From positions 158,633-222,632 of the forward strand of contig JAKZHN010000050.1 in NCBI GenBank assembly GCA_037179335.1: a stretch of DNA of 64,000 nt, read 5' to 3'. Below the pieces are notes generated by a model that did no database searches, was not told where the DNA came from, and saw nothing but the letters and a program-made list of their open reading frames with translations. Origin of the DNA: Cyclaneusma minus (Eukaryota > Ascomycota > Leotiomycetes > Marthamycetales > Marthamycetaceae). The position numbers and the translations under genes were made by a program. Position 1 is the stretch's first letter. Every line of letters begins with the position of its first letter. Of the stretch, positions 53,701-64,000 are shown piece by piece.

Positions 53701-56700
53701 AGAATGGACATGTCGTCTCCGGGAAGAGGTCAGAAATGCCACCGAGGCAGACGCGGCTGAAAGAGCGTCAACGTATGGACTATGGGCCGCACTACTCTGT
53801 CGAAGGACCTTCACCATCTTCCTCGACTCGACTATTCCAATGGATAAGGAAGATCTTAGCTCATTCGTCCAGGCCTCGGTGGCTTTGCAGGAGAACCTTG
53901 TTGTTGACATAGACAAGCTTCCTCAGGTTTTGAAGAACATGCTAGCACGCGACATGAAGCTGGCGTATCAAATTTCGAGCAAGGTCCGGCATTGTATTGC
54001 GAACAATCCTGCTTGCTTAGGGGACGCAATCAACAGTACTTGGTCTGATCCCACAAACATTGCCGGCAGGACTTACTCTCCCTGGGAGTTTCTTCAGTCC
54101 CCGAACGTGACATGGGTCCAGTCAACCGCTTCGAGTCCGACACACAGTATGACTGCCTCTCAAACTATCCAATACAACTTTGTTGAGGGGTACTTGCTGG
54201 TCGATGGAAAGCCACTAGGGAGACTGCCGGGAGATATTCGAGATTCCGAGGACGTCAAAGAGCTCTTCGGAAATCAGCATCTTTTGACATTTCCTTCTCC
54301 ACTTCCTGGTATGAGCCACGTGATGCGATCCCGCATGAATAACCACGAAGTCCATTTTGGTCTCCGCGGAAAGAACGTGGTTATTCGAGCCAGGCATTGG
54401 TCCAATCTCCTGGAATACGTTCCTCGGCGCGTGTTCATGAGCGATACCGGGTCCGACTTCCCAGTGCATTTGGTCAACGACTGTGTACACTGGCTTGATC
54501 TGGGGACAAAACCCATCATGGAATTTCGCCGAAAGCCTGCCATCTGGAGAAGTAGGCCAGGCGACTGGAAGCTTGACGTCGAGAAATGGCGGGCTCAGCG
54601 GAATAAAGGATCTGCCCTAGTTGATCCTCAATCTGGCCTTTGCCAATGGGTCGCTGACGTTTTCCGTCATTTCGTGGATCCTGCGAGGCTTACAGTCTAC
54701 CAGCCAGTGAGAGGCCCACTTTCTGTCGAGTTGCGGCATCTTGAACTCAATTTCTTCGTGAACAAGAACAGTCTCCTTGAATGCCGCGAGCTGCAGTCCG
54801 AGGTTGACCCCAACCAAGATGCAGGGACGCTGTACGGTTTCCAGAGCAAGATTGTGCTACGAGATGTCAGAAACCATGCCAAACGAAGCATCATCACTTC
54901 TCTGGGGAAGCCAATATGCATTCGTCACGGTATGCATGTTGCTGTCCGAGCAGAGGGTAGCAACGAATTTGGCAAATTTGGAATTGATGATACGCTGGGA
55001 CGCTTGACATGCGCACCTGAGCCACGGCTAATCTATTGCAAGGCCCTGCTTCATGCCGTCACTTCCTTCGTTCTCCCAGATCCTCTGACAGGGCGCACTG
55101 GCTGCGAGGAAGCCTTGCACGTACTCAGATCAGGCTACAGTCAACCGTGGGAGCCTTTGGCCAGGGCAGCTCGTCTCGCTCTTGAATTCATTCAAAACTT
55201 GAGTCCGAAGCGGGAGTATTATCCTCCAGACAAGAGAGTTTTGCAGACTGTTGTATGGGACCAGAGACTGACTACGAATATTCAGCACGATAGCTATGAT
55301 GCTGTGGTGGAAAGTATTCTGGCCATGTCGAACCGCTTGCTAGCCTTCAAGACGCAAGCTGAAGACTCGGTGGATCTTGACAAGAAAGCTCGTTCTCACC
55401 TACGAACTCGAGGCGAGTCTTATCGTCTTCTTTACGAGCGCAACGTATCCGGCATTGAGAGAGCGGCTCCTTCGAATGATCAAATCTACGAGTCGAGAGA
55501 TCGGCAAATAAGTCTTCCGCAAGCTACCAATGTTCACTGCATTGTGAGAGGCATTCTTGACCAGCCTTTCCGTATCAGCCGCCGGGCTCAGCGGCTTGCG
55601 AACATGCTGCAAGGCTCGAAGCTCATCGGAGGGTTCCATGGCACAACGCAAAGTGACTTGGGCTCATTGAGCGACTTGATGGAAGCCAACATCCACGAGC
55701 AGTGGGGAGATCTAGTTACCTTTTGTCGAGATACCGATGAGTCGGACCGATACAGGATGATATTTCGCTTGGCTCTCTTGTCTTTTGGCAAGAACCCTGA
55801 TATGGACTTGATTTTTTCGTTGGCCGGGTTTGGATGTCTGGACGAACTGAGGATTTTGCAACCGCCGCCCCATCCCTCATTCGCAGGCTTCAGGTCAGAC
55901 GAAATACTTGAGCATAGACGACTTGCGGAACTGATCACAACCGGTTATCCGGTTTTCCACCCGAACCATAGGCACAGCCAACGAGAGCAAGACAAGGCTC
56001 GAGAAGAACACAGAGCTACGTGTGATGAAGAGGGCGCAAGGCTTACGAAGATTCTTCTCGTTCAGTGGCCGAGCCCGAAGCCAGTTGTGGGGAACTTTGA
56101 GTCAAGAGTAATGGATGTCGAGTTAGCCATGGACAGTGTTCTGCCAGAGTGGAAACGTCTGTACGAAAACCGGCAACTGTCGGAGTTTCTTTCTCAAGTC
56201 CAGTCAATTTTAGATCGTCATCGAGGCCCAAAGATCAGCTCAATGCCTTCTGCTTGGAATCCTGGAGCCACATGCTTCTCGATATCTACACAGAGCTCCG
56301 TCATTCCGTCACTATCTCACGATCTTCTGAAGAAATGCTGGCCTCTCGCTCCAGGATGTACTGTTCAGAATCAAGAACTATGTCTGCCTGCAGACCTAGT
56401 ACAGAATACACGAGTTTCCGTGAATCCGGTTGGGCATTCCAAACCCCTTCCCCCGGGGGCTGTTGAGCTGGGCAAAATATTGCAACCATTGGTAACATCA
56501 TCGGATGATCTGCGGTGGAAGTATGGGGCCGATCTAAAAGCAAGTCTTGCTGCGTTTTCGAAAACCAGTACCGGTGGCTTTCCAAACGACCGACAGCTGC
56601 TTGCAATACCAGATGCGATTATCAGTCAGAACATTGACAGATATCGAGCCGCTCTATGTACACATTTCCAGAGCATTCAAGATGCATTGTCTGCTGACAA

Positions 56701-59700
56701 TGATCGCTTCCAATGGCTGCGGCTAGGGAGACTGGCGCCATGTACTACACCGATGTCAATTCTCGAGCAGCTCCGCTCATGTTCCAACCACCAATTTGGA
56801 GAGAGGATGAAAGATGCCTTTGTCTTGTATGGAGTTTTAGCTACGACGTTGCAGCGCTTCCTTCGAATGAGAGATGCTCGGTCGAAAGGAAATCAGAGTA
56901 AAGTGCTTGAGGAATCGCGGAACGTGGGCCATGAAAACTGGAAGCCGATGGAGTTTCCAGACTGGCTGCTACTCGAAATTGACGGCGACTTTCTCATTCG
57001 ACAGGAGCAAGTTGATGTCGCCCAAGCCATCATGTCACCGGCATCAGGAGCGAACTCTGTGCTGCAACTTAACATGGGTAAAGGTAAGACACCCACAAAC
57101 TCCGCTCACTCTGGCTATCTCACCAGGTGAAACTCTTTTGGTAGCCTGAAACTAACTGCCCTGCAGGCAAGACTTCTGTCATTGTACCTATGACCACAGC
57201 GGTTCTTGCGAACAGAAAGCAGCTTTCGCGTCTCATAGTCCCAAAGCCCCTGTTGTTACAGACAGCTCAGATTATGCAGTCGAGGCTGGGTGGCTTGATT
57301 GGTCGTGAAATGCGCCACATCCCATTCTCGCGGCGGACTCCAACAACGCCTGAAATACTCGGACTGTACTCGGAACTTCACCACGAGATTCAGAACAATT
57401 GCGGCGTGATCCTCACTCTTCCTGAGCATGTCTTGTCTTATAAGTTGAGCGGGCTACAGCGCCTCGCTGACTCGAAACTCGAGGACTCACGTACTATGGT
57501 CAATTTCCAGTCATGGTTGAACAACAATTGTCGTGACATTCTCGACGAGTCGGACGTCTCCTTGGCAGTCAAGACCCAGCTGATCTACCCCAGCGGTCCT
57601 CAGATGTCTGTGGATGGGCATCCGCATCGCTGGATAGTCGCACAGATGCTTCTCTCCCTTGTTGATGATCATCTACCGGGTCTTGAGCGTCAGTTCCCAC
57701 GAAGCATCGAAGTTGTTAGGCGGGCGAAAGGCTTTCCATCCGTTCATTTCCTGAAAGATGATGTCGAACATGCTTTGCACGCCCAGCTCGTGAATGATAT
57801 TTGCGATGGCCGCACTTCTTTACTTCGTTTGTCCGGCCCAATTTCGGCTGCTGGCAAAGGGGATATCAAGCGTGTTCTGTCTGATGAAACCTTGGATTTC
57901 GAGTATATTCAGCGTACCTCTCGGGTTTTCGCTGACCAATTAACAGCATGCAAGATCCTCCTTTTTGTTCGGGGACTGCTTGTCAACAAGATTCTGTTAC
58001 TTTGCTTGAAGAAGAGGTGGAATGTGCAGTATGGACTCCATCCCAACAGAGACCCAATTGCAGTTCCTTTCGAGGCAAAGGGAGTTCCGTCAGAGCAAGC
58101 GGAGTTCGGCCATCCAGACGTGGCAATACTCTTCACATGTCTTGCCTTCTACTATTCCGGTCTAACTGTCGCCCAATTTACCGAAGACCTTCAGAATATT
58201 CTGACTGCCGATGATCCTGCATCGGAGTACGATCGGTGGACCTCCAATTCTGACACTTTACCGGCGGCTTTGCGTCACTGGAACGTCATCAATGTTGACG
58301 ATCAAGGTCAGGTTGAGGAACTCTGGCAATACCTGCGACTTGACAGGATCGTCCTCGACCACTACATGAACAACTTTGTATTCCCCATCCACGCGAAACA
58401 GTTTGGCATCAAGCTTCAAGCTTCTGGGTGGGATATTCCTTTGTTCCTGAAACCGCTCAGGGGACAAGGAGAAAGCTCTCATGTCAGAACCACCGGCTTT
58501 AGCGGCACCAACGACAATAAGATGATGCTTCCATTGACGATCAAGCAGGACGATCTCCCAAGTCTGTGGCAGACAAATGCAGAGGTTCTCTCGTATCTGC
58601 TGACAAACCGAAATCGCGGATATCACCTCGCGGCCGATAGTTCCGGCAGACGCCTTACAGAGGAGGGACTTCTCAAAGAAATATCGGGAATGAAAATTAA
58701 AGTCTTGATCGATGCCGGTTCTTACGTCTTAGACATGGACAACAAAAGCCTCGTCAAGGCGTGGCTAGATGCTTACACGGAGCCAAAGGCGGGTGTTTAC
58801 TTCGGTGCTGATAACAGAGCCTGGGTTTACTATCGCAACGGAAAGAAAGAAGCTCCATTACTGGCAACCCCATTTGCCGAGAATCTCGAGGATTGCGTCG
58901 TCTACTTCGATCAAGCTCATACACGCGGTATTGACCTGAAGCTTCCTCCAAATTCCCGAGGAGCGTTGACCCTGGCCCTAGACCAGACAAAAGATACCAC
59001 CGTGCAAGGTAAGCCAAGCATCAGAGACAATACCCTTGAGCCTAGAACTAACAACAATACCAGCGGCTATGCGTCTGAGACAGCTTGGAAGCACCCAGTC
59101 TGTGGCATTTTTTGCGCCGCCGGAAGTGAATCAGAGCATCATAGACGTTTGCAAGAAGACGCCCAGGGATAGACTGGACTCGTCCCATGTCATCAGCTGG
59201 CTGCTTGAGCAAACATGCCGTACCAATGAGCAGCTGCAGGCGTTGTACCTGGCTCAAGGCACCGACTTCTGTCATCGAACTAATGCTGAATGGAAGAACG
59301 AGAAGTTTTTGACTAACGGCACTGATCGAGCGGCATTCCTGAAAGTCCTTCAAAATCCTGACCGGCAAACACTTGAGCAGTTGTATGGAGGTTTGGCGGC
59401 TGCTCAGATCAGCTCCCTGGCCGAGGTCTCCTTCCCACAGCTGAAAGAATTTGTGGAAGAACTGCACAAGATAAGACGGGGCTTGAGCGGTAGCGGAACA
59501 GCTATCCACAGTTCCGCACTCGAGGAAGTTGAGCAAGAGAGAGAAGTTGAGCATCAGGTTGAGGAAGTGCGGCAAATTCAGAAACCAGATCACTACAAAG
59601 CACTTTCTTTCCCGGGTCTCAGCGAAGCTATTTCTGCTTTCGCGCATACTGGATCAACACTCAATTTAGGCGTTCAACATGCATTCTCTGCTTTGGCGAG

Positions 59701-60496
59701 TACGGGTCTTGGTGCGAAATACAAAGTCGGTCCAACGAACTCGAACTTTTTAGTTTCGACCGAGTTCACGCGCACCATCAAGCTGAAAAGTATCAAGCCT
59801 AATGACAATTTCCTGGTATGCACACTCCGGTTACCCACACACTTATCAGTCATGACTAACTCGTCTCAATAGCGGCCGGTCGAGTGGATTCTCTGGTGTC
59901 CATCATCCCAGACAGCTCTCATCATCATTCCGGAAGAGGCTGAGCTTCTCATCCCCCGAATCCGCGCGATAAAGGATCCGAAGGTGCATTTGATCGCATA
60001 TGCCGCGCCATTCACGAAGAACATGTCACACTTCAATGGACTAACCTACTACGTACTTCCTCACCTTCCCAGTGACCACAAGTTCCCTGAGTGGTTTACC
60101 ACAGAGCTTGGAATCTTTGCCGGCAGGCTGTACATCAACTACCCTGAGTGTATGCCTCTGAAGAGATATCTGCAGCTCGAAGACAAGACGGAAGTCGAAA
60201 ACGTACAAAGCAACGGTGACGGTGCTGTCACTGTGTTTAGCAAGAATCCGATTAGCTTCTTGCTGGAATGGCTTCCTCTTCGGCGCAAGGGGCAAGACAT
60301 CCTGCATACGCCGATGGGATATCTGTGCCAGGGTCGACCTTTGCATGAAAGCCACTCTTTCTTCGCGACGAGGGTAGGTGATCATCCTGTGGCACCCTCG
60401 GTGGGCACTGCTAGAGTCGGTGGCGGCATGGATGGGGCTGATGATGGGGATTCGGATGTTGATGAAGAGTGGGATGAACTGGAGGATGAGGGCTGA
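50782..60496 (+). CDS. Giant DUF6606/DUF3638/DUF3645 protein, 3155 residues
   Basis: Five exons, 50782-51173, 51226-57083, 57167-59008, 59064-59815 and 59873-60496, join in frame through introns of 52, 83, 55 and 57 bp. The N-terminus (YNHLVLPVKLPGRQDENI, about residues 32-49) matches the DUF6606 start. At about 2078 the DUF3638 region carries VLQLNMGKGKTSVIVPM, a P-loop-like GxGKT whose codons are split by intron 2, followed by LIVPKPLLLQTAQIMQSRLG and the IPFSRRT block. DUF3645 follows near 2400 (VAILFTCLAFYYSGLT). Further on come VYFDQAHTRGIDLKLP (a DExH-like DQAH box) and AAMRLRQLGSTQSVAFFAPP, recalling helicase motifs II and VI. The C-terminus is acidic (DDGDSDVDEEWDELEDEG). Databases label this family 'ubiquitinyl hydrolase', but I see no convincing DUB triad here; an ATP-dependent helicase-like activity seems equally plausible. 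Length and domain order are usual for the family. Confidence 0.88.
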
Positions 60497-61681
60497 GTGG
60501 TAGCTGATGCTGCGTTGCTGCTTGTGGCTTTGGCGTTGGCGAACTTGCTGGATGGTTGTGTAAGATAGGCTTTGCTGGAATTGCTGGTATTTGGTCAACT
60601 GTACTTGTGATCTGTAAAGGCTTCCACGTTATCGAACTGTGAAGTGCGTGAATGCGACCATGAGACTAGTTCAAATGCTCGAAATCAGAGTAGTAACTAG
60701 ACTCCTCGGTGTAAGCCAATTATCTCAAGGAATACAGAGACTGGGATGAGAGCAGGGTAAATGTAAGCAGCCCAAGTAGTTGTACTCGGCTCAGGTGATA
60801 GTCAATATCCTATGTCTGTTTGAGTGTCCCAAAGAATTCGGTATCGCTTAGTCTTAGTCTCCTGTATAAGATCAGGATTCTGTGGGAGCTAGCTTATTAT
60901 ATGAAAGCCGAGAGATCATCACATCTTGTATGAAAACCGAATAAAGATCATATTGACTTTGCCCCTGAGCCCCTGATCAAACCCTCACTACATCGAGAAT
61001 CAAACCCATGCGCATAGTTAACACTACCCAGAAGAGACCTTCCACAGCATACTGCGTGTTGCCCCCGGGTGACTCACCAATGTTGTGACTGCTCTCGCCT
61101 TCCGGTGCTCAGCACTCAAGGGCGTGACTCCCAGAGTTCTCGCCTCCTCTATACCAATTACGAGAAGATCCCAGAATAGTATGTTCTTTGGTGCTTTTAG
61201 TTTGTGGGGCTTGCAAAGCGGGATTGAGACTCCGTGCAGTGTTTGCATGACGATAACTAGGGTTTTGCGATTCCTTGAAACCGACAGAAGAGGTTGAAGC
61301 TGAGGAAACGAGGATGTGAACTTGAACGTCGTTTTTGTAACTCCTCTTTATTCTTTGTTGACTCAAATTTGGTAGTGATATTGCCCATGAATAAAGAATT
61401 GATTTTATGAGATATGTCAATCAATCCCGATTTAGTAGTAGACAACAAAATGGTAGCTTTTGTGGTTGTTGAAGAACGTATGGGGCGCTTCAAAAGAGGA
61501 GCCGAAAGTAAACAAAGCTTGACAACAGAACTTCATGGAGACGACCGGAGCTGGACACTCAACATAGTAGAGCACTTAAGCATACGTCTCCTTTCGGCGC
61601 GCTCAGTTCCTCCTCAGCAGCTCCCATTGCATCCGCTCTTTCATCACTCCCACTTCAGCATCCAAATCTCAAACACTCACA
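60497..61681. other. Intergenic region between the DUF3638 gene and the 61682 gene
   Basis: 1.2 kb with overlapping short frames and no supported gene or RNA. The last 100 bp (CT-rich, then a CACAATGG start context) look like the promoter and leader of the next gene. Confidence 0.45.
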
Positions 61682-62440
61682 ATGGACACCACCATGACGG
61701 ATGCCGAGGATGACTATCCCCACGACGGCTTGCCAGATGCTCAGTGCGGGTGGTCATCCCTCGACGAGGACCCAGAAGAAGAGACAAACATGACGCGTCG
61801 TCGAGAATCCTGTCCCTCCCCCGAGCGTCCTCCCACGCCATCTCCAGACGACACCTCATCTCCATCTTCACCAAAGACCTCAGCATCACTTTCCTCCTTG
61901 GACTCTCCAGCATCACCCAGCTCCCGCTTCGACCGAGGATCAGCGACACCCCCCCTGCCGCCGCGCGACACACTCAGCAGCCCCAACCCTCCCGGCTACC
62001 GCGAGCGCTGGACTTACGAAGACCTCCGCGCTCTAGCCAGAGAAGTTCACGCGCTCATGCAAGCTCCCGCCAAGCTACGACGCGCCATCCAAAAGAAGAT
62101 TCCTCGACCTCCCAGCCTTGCCGAAGAACTTGCCCTTCGAGCTACAAAAGACCATGCCGGCCCGCAGAGCAAATGGGGAGGGGAAAAGATGATGGTCGCG
62201 AACATTCTTACGCTGGCAAACTGGGTCTCGGAGGATTGGACCGAGCGTGGTGTTGATGTGAACAAGGCCGTGTACAAGGAGTTTATGAACAATGTGCAAT
62301 CGGCTGACTATGATACCTGTATATTGCGACAAGACTATATCAGGAAGATTAAGGAGGCGAATGCTATGAAGAATAGGGAGGAGGCTAAGGCTAAGGAGCG
62401 AATACCAAGCCCCGAGTTGGACCACGCGGCTTTTCTGTGA
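61682..62440 (+). CDS. Hypothetical protein, disordered N-terminus and helical C-terminus, 252 residues
   Basis: Single-exon frame starting at ATG 61682 in a good context (CACAATGG). Residues 1-105 are acidic, then Ser/Pro-rich (SPERPPTPSPDDTSSPSSPK), clearly disordered and with many SP/TP phosphorylation-like sites. Residues 108-245 are predicted helical and charged: YRERWTYEDLRALAREVHAL, KLRRAIQKKIPRPPSLAEEL, TLANWVSEDWTERGVDVNKA, DYIRKIKEANAMKNREEAKA. No family recognised. Codon use is G/C-ending like the conserved genes nearby, which supports a real gene. Confidence 0.65.
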   Translation: MDTTMTDAEDDYPHDGLPDAQCGWSSLDEDPEEETNMTRRRESCPSPERPPTPSPDDTSSPSSPKTSASLSSLDSPASPSSRFDRGSATPPLPPRDTLSSPNPPGYRERWTYEDLRALAREVHALMQAPAKLRRAIQKKIPRPPSLAEELALRATKDHAGPQSKWGGEKMMVANILTLANWVSEDWTERGVDVNKAVYKEFMNNVQSADYDTCILRQDYIRKIKEANAMKNREEAKAKERIPSPELDHAAFL

Positions 62441-63485
62441 TGCTTGGTGATGGAGATCAAGGGTGCGAATAGCGGGAAGCAAAGATGGAGTTAGGGGTTG
62501 GGCATCAAGCTGCGCTGCAACCTCTTGCAGAGCTACGACGCTCATATGCAGAACTACCCACGTTTAGAAGCTTCCCGAGGTTCTTGTATACCAAGAATCG
62601 TATGCCTTGGAAGCCCAAGCAACTGCATCAATCGATCACACAAAGAAATGTATTTTTGGTCTGCTCCATTCTACACTTGAAAGTTGTGGCATTTTTTGTT
62701 CTGTACTATTGGGACAAGTGATCGATCGCACTGGATCTTTTCATTTTGCACGCACTACCATTAAAAGCTACCATTGAAAGTTCCATCTAGTTCCTCAAAC
62801 CGTGTTCTCACGGCTGATAATGCGAGCCTCATGGGCACTCAGGAAGGAGCGGCGAGCTCAAAAAACACCAAAAGGCCTCTTAACAGAACCCAGATCCAAA
62901 CTCTCTGCAAAGCCCTTCAAAAAGCCTTCCAAAAAAAATCAAAAAAAAACGCAAAAAGAAATGGATCGAACCGAGTGCGCCTACGATTAAAAAAACAATC
63001 ATTCTAGGGAAACGGATCTAACCCTCGCTGCTCTAGAGCGCACGAACTTACCTATTGCGCTAAAGAGACTTTGGCCGTTAATTGAGAAAATATCAGCGGA
63101 TTGGGCTTATATATGACAAGGCTGTGCAGGCGGGAGGCTCTGGCGAGAAGGGGGACAAGCACCTGCTTACTTCAAGACTTGATTCCATCTCTTCCACTTT
63201 ACACTCTATGTCTCCTCCGCCTCGCTCTCAGCATCTTTCTTCGCCTCTTCTACAAACTTTTCCAACTTTCGCGTCTTCGTCTTCGAGGCAGCCCGCAAGG
63301 TTTGGGACAATCCTTGGACATGTTGTTGAACAACATCGAACAACCGCGTTCCCCTGACTATAAAGTTTCCATGGCGCGAAAGGCAAGGCTCTACCACGCT
63401 GACTCTCTCAGCAGAATCGTCTATGCTTACCGGAATCAACCATTCCAACTGAATCCACACTCACCCAGGAACCCCACCGCCCAAT
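62441..63485. other. Intergenic region with a lysine-rich frame
   Basis: About 1 kb. The stretch 62840-62990 is A-rich and encodes basic peptides in two frames (KALQKAFQKKSKKNAKRNGS), most likely low-complexity DNA. Frames at 63082-63460 overlap on both strands without recognisable content. Confidence 0.4.
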
Positions 63486-63839
63486 ATGGCTCTCCACGCC
63501 ACACTTTGTTCCCTCTTCCTCGCAACTTCCTTCCTCCTCTACCTCCACCTTCTCAACCTTCTCCAGCCCCTTTTATTCCTCATTTTCCTCCTCGTCATCT
63601 TTGTCGCAGTAGCTTTCCTCTGGCAGATCGACTATGGTAGGTTCTGGCACGCCTTCAGCTACATCGCTCAGTCTTTTGTCGGTATCATGCAGTTTTCGCT
63701 GGCTTATGATCTAGAGGAGCAGGACGAGGCTATAGATGTGGCTTTTGGTGTGCTTTTTGAGCAGGAGGCGGAAGGTCGGTATGCGGTAGCGGAGTTTAAT
63801 CGGGTTCTTGAGTATGAGGAGGTGCTTAGGATGGTTTGA
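63486..63839 (+). CDS. Small membrane protein, two hydrophobic helices, 117 residues
   Basis: An ATG-started frame of 117 codons. Residues 1-46 are almost wholly hydrophobic (MALHATLCSLFLATSFLLYL, then LLQPLLFLIFLLVIFVAVAF), enough for a signal anchor plus one transmembrane helix or two tightly packed helices. The rest is soluble and acidic with repeated Glu/Asp (YDLEEQDEAIDVAFGVLFEQ, then YAVAEFNRVLEYEEVLRMV). No cysteines follow residue 8, so it is not a cysteine-rich effector. Family unknown. Support is the clear bipartite structure and ATG start; no splice sites are needed. Confidence 0.5.
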   Translation: MALHATLCSLFLATSFLLYLHLLNLLQPLLFLIFLLVIFVAVAFLWQIDYGRFWHAFSYIAQSFVGIMQFSLAYDLEEQDEAIDVAFGVLFEQEAEGRYAVAEFNRVLEYEEVLRMV

Positions 63840-64000
63840 GCAGCGGGCTGGGTGATGGAGGTGATGGGGGTGGGGCTGCCAGTCTGATTTTGGATCCTGC
63901 AGCAGCAGCTCTTCCAAGCGCTCTGCCTTTTCCTTCCACAAGCTTGTCAGCAACAGCTCCTCAATCCAAGTCACCCCCAACGGTGTCTGTGGCCAGAACG
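63840..64000. other. Window end, downstream of the small membrane-protein frame
   Basis: 160 bp with no feature that I can support. Confidence 0.4.

Noticed and set aside
60960..61080. tRNA-like stretch (reverse strand GGTTTGATTCTC resembling a T-loop)
   Set aside because: No acceptor stem, A box or cloverleaf could be drawn; the T-loop match is imperfect.
62774..63007. Lysine-rich small protein
   Set aside because: The A-rich DNA gives basic peptides in two frames at once, a sign of low-complexity sequence and not of coding selection.

Overview
The window is nuclear DNA of a filamentous ascomycete (Pezizomycotina). The signs are short GT-AG introns of about 46-120 bp with fungal branch sites (GCTAAC), orthologues of fungal housekeeping genes, a Pth11/rhodopsin-type membrane protein, large sets of lineage-specific paralogues, and an AT-rich block with C-to-T decay typical of repeat-induced point mutation (RIP). 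A dothideomycete is my best guess from the gene families; the species cannot be read from the sequence.

Layout. 1-5.9 kb is conserved core: the 3'-truncated proteasome deubiquitinase RPN11 (minus), a class I histone deacetylase of the Rpd3 type (plus) across a shared promoter, and ribosomal protein uL14/RPL23. 7-9.8 kb holds a decayed SNF2-like ATPase fragment and weak ORFs. 10.1-15.0 kb is a BTB/POZ cluster: two intact-looking genes on opposite strands (11313-12742 minus, 14041-15043 plus), a frameshifted copy (10110 onward) and a relic with an in-frame stop that lies antisense to the end of the minus gene. 15.0-18.2 kb has no convincing protein gene but carries six TATA-like boxes and a degenerate recurring motif.

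18.2-41.6 kb is an accessory zone dominated by one paralogous family, an LPxELRxxIW 'F-box-like' (2EXR/DUF7730-type) family with eight members: 18206+, 22588+ (frameshifted), 25402-, 32638- (stop inside an internal duplication), 34958-, 37392+, 39394+ and 40774+. Between them lie two inverted copies of a ~1 kb TIR element with RIP decay (19.3-22.5 kb, with an assembly gap and a 107-base poly-C run), a seven-helix rhodopsin-like gene with a frameshift, a 507-bp MITE, a cytochrome P450 with a GC-AG intron and an altered ExxR motif, and a small CAGTGGG-ended MITE.

41.6-64 kb returns to mostly conserved genes: a kinesin-8 motor (minus), a second CAGTGGG MITE, a mitochondrial GHITM/Bax-inhibitor-family protein (minus), a giant 3155-residue DUF6606/DUF3638/DUF3645 protein (plus, five exons), and two lineage-specific genes at 61.7 and 63.5 kb.

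The core genes serve protein turnover, chromatin, translation, microtubules and mitochondria and form no shared pathway. The accessory block shows gene birth and decay: tandem duplication, fresh in-frame duplications, stops, frameshifts and TIR elements beside the family members. Exon borders were placed by reading splice sites and frame continuity by eye; no alignment or search was run.
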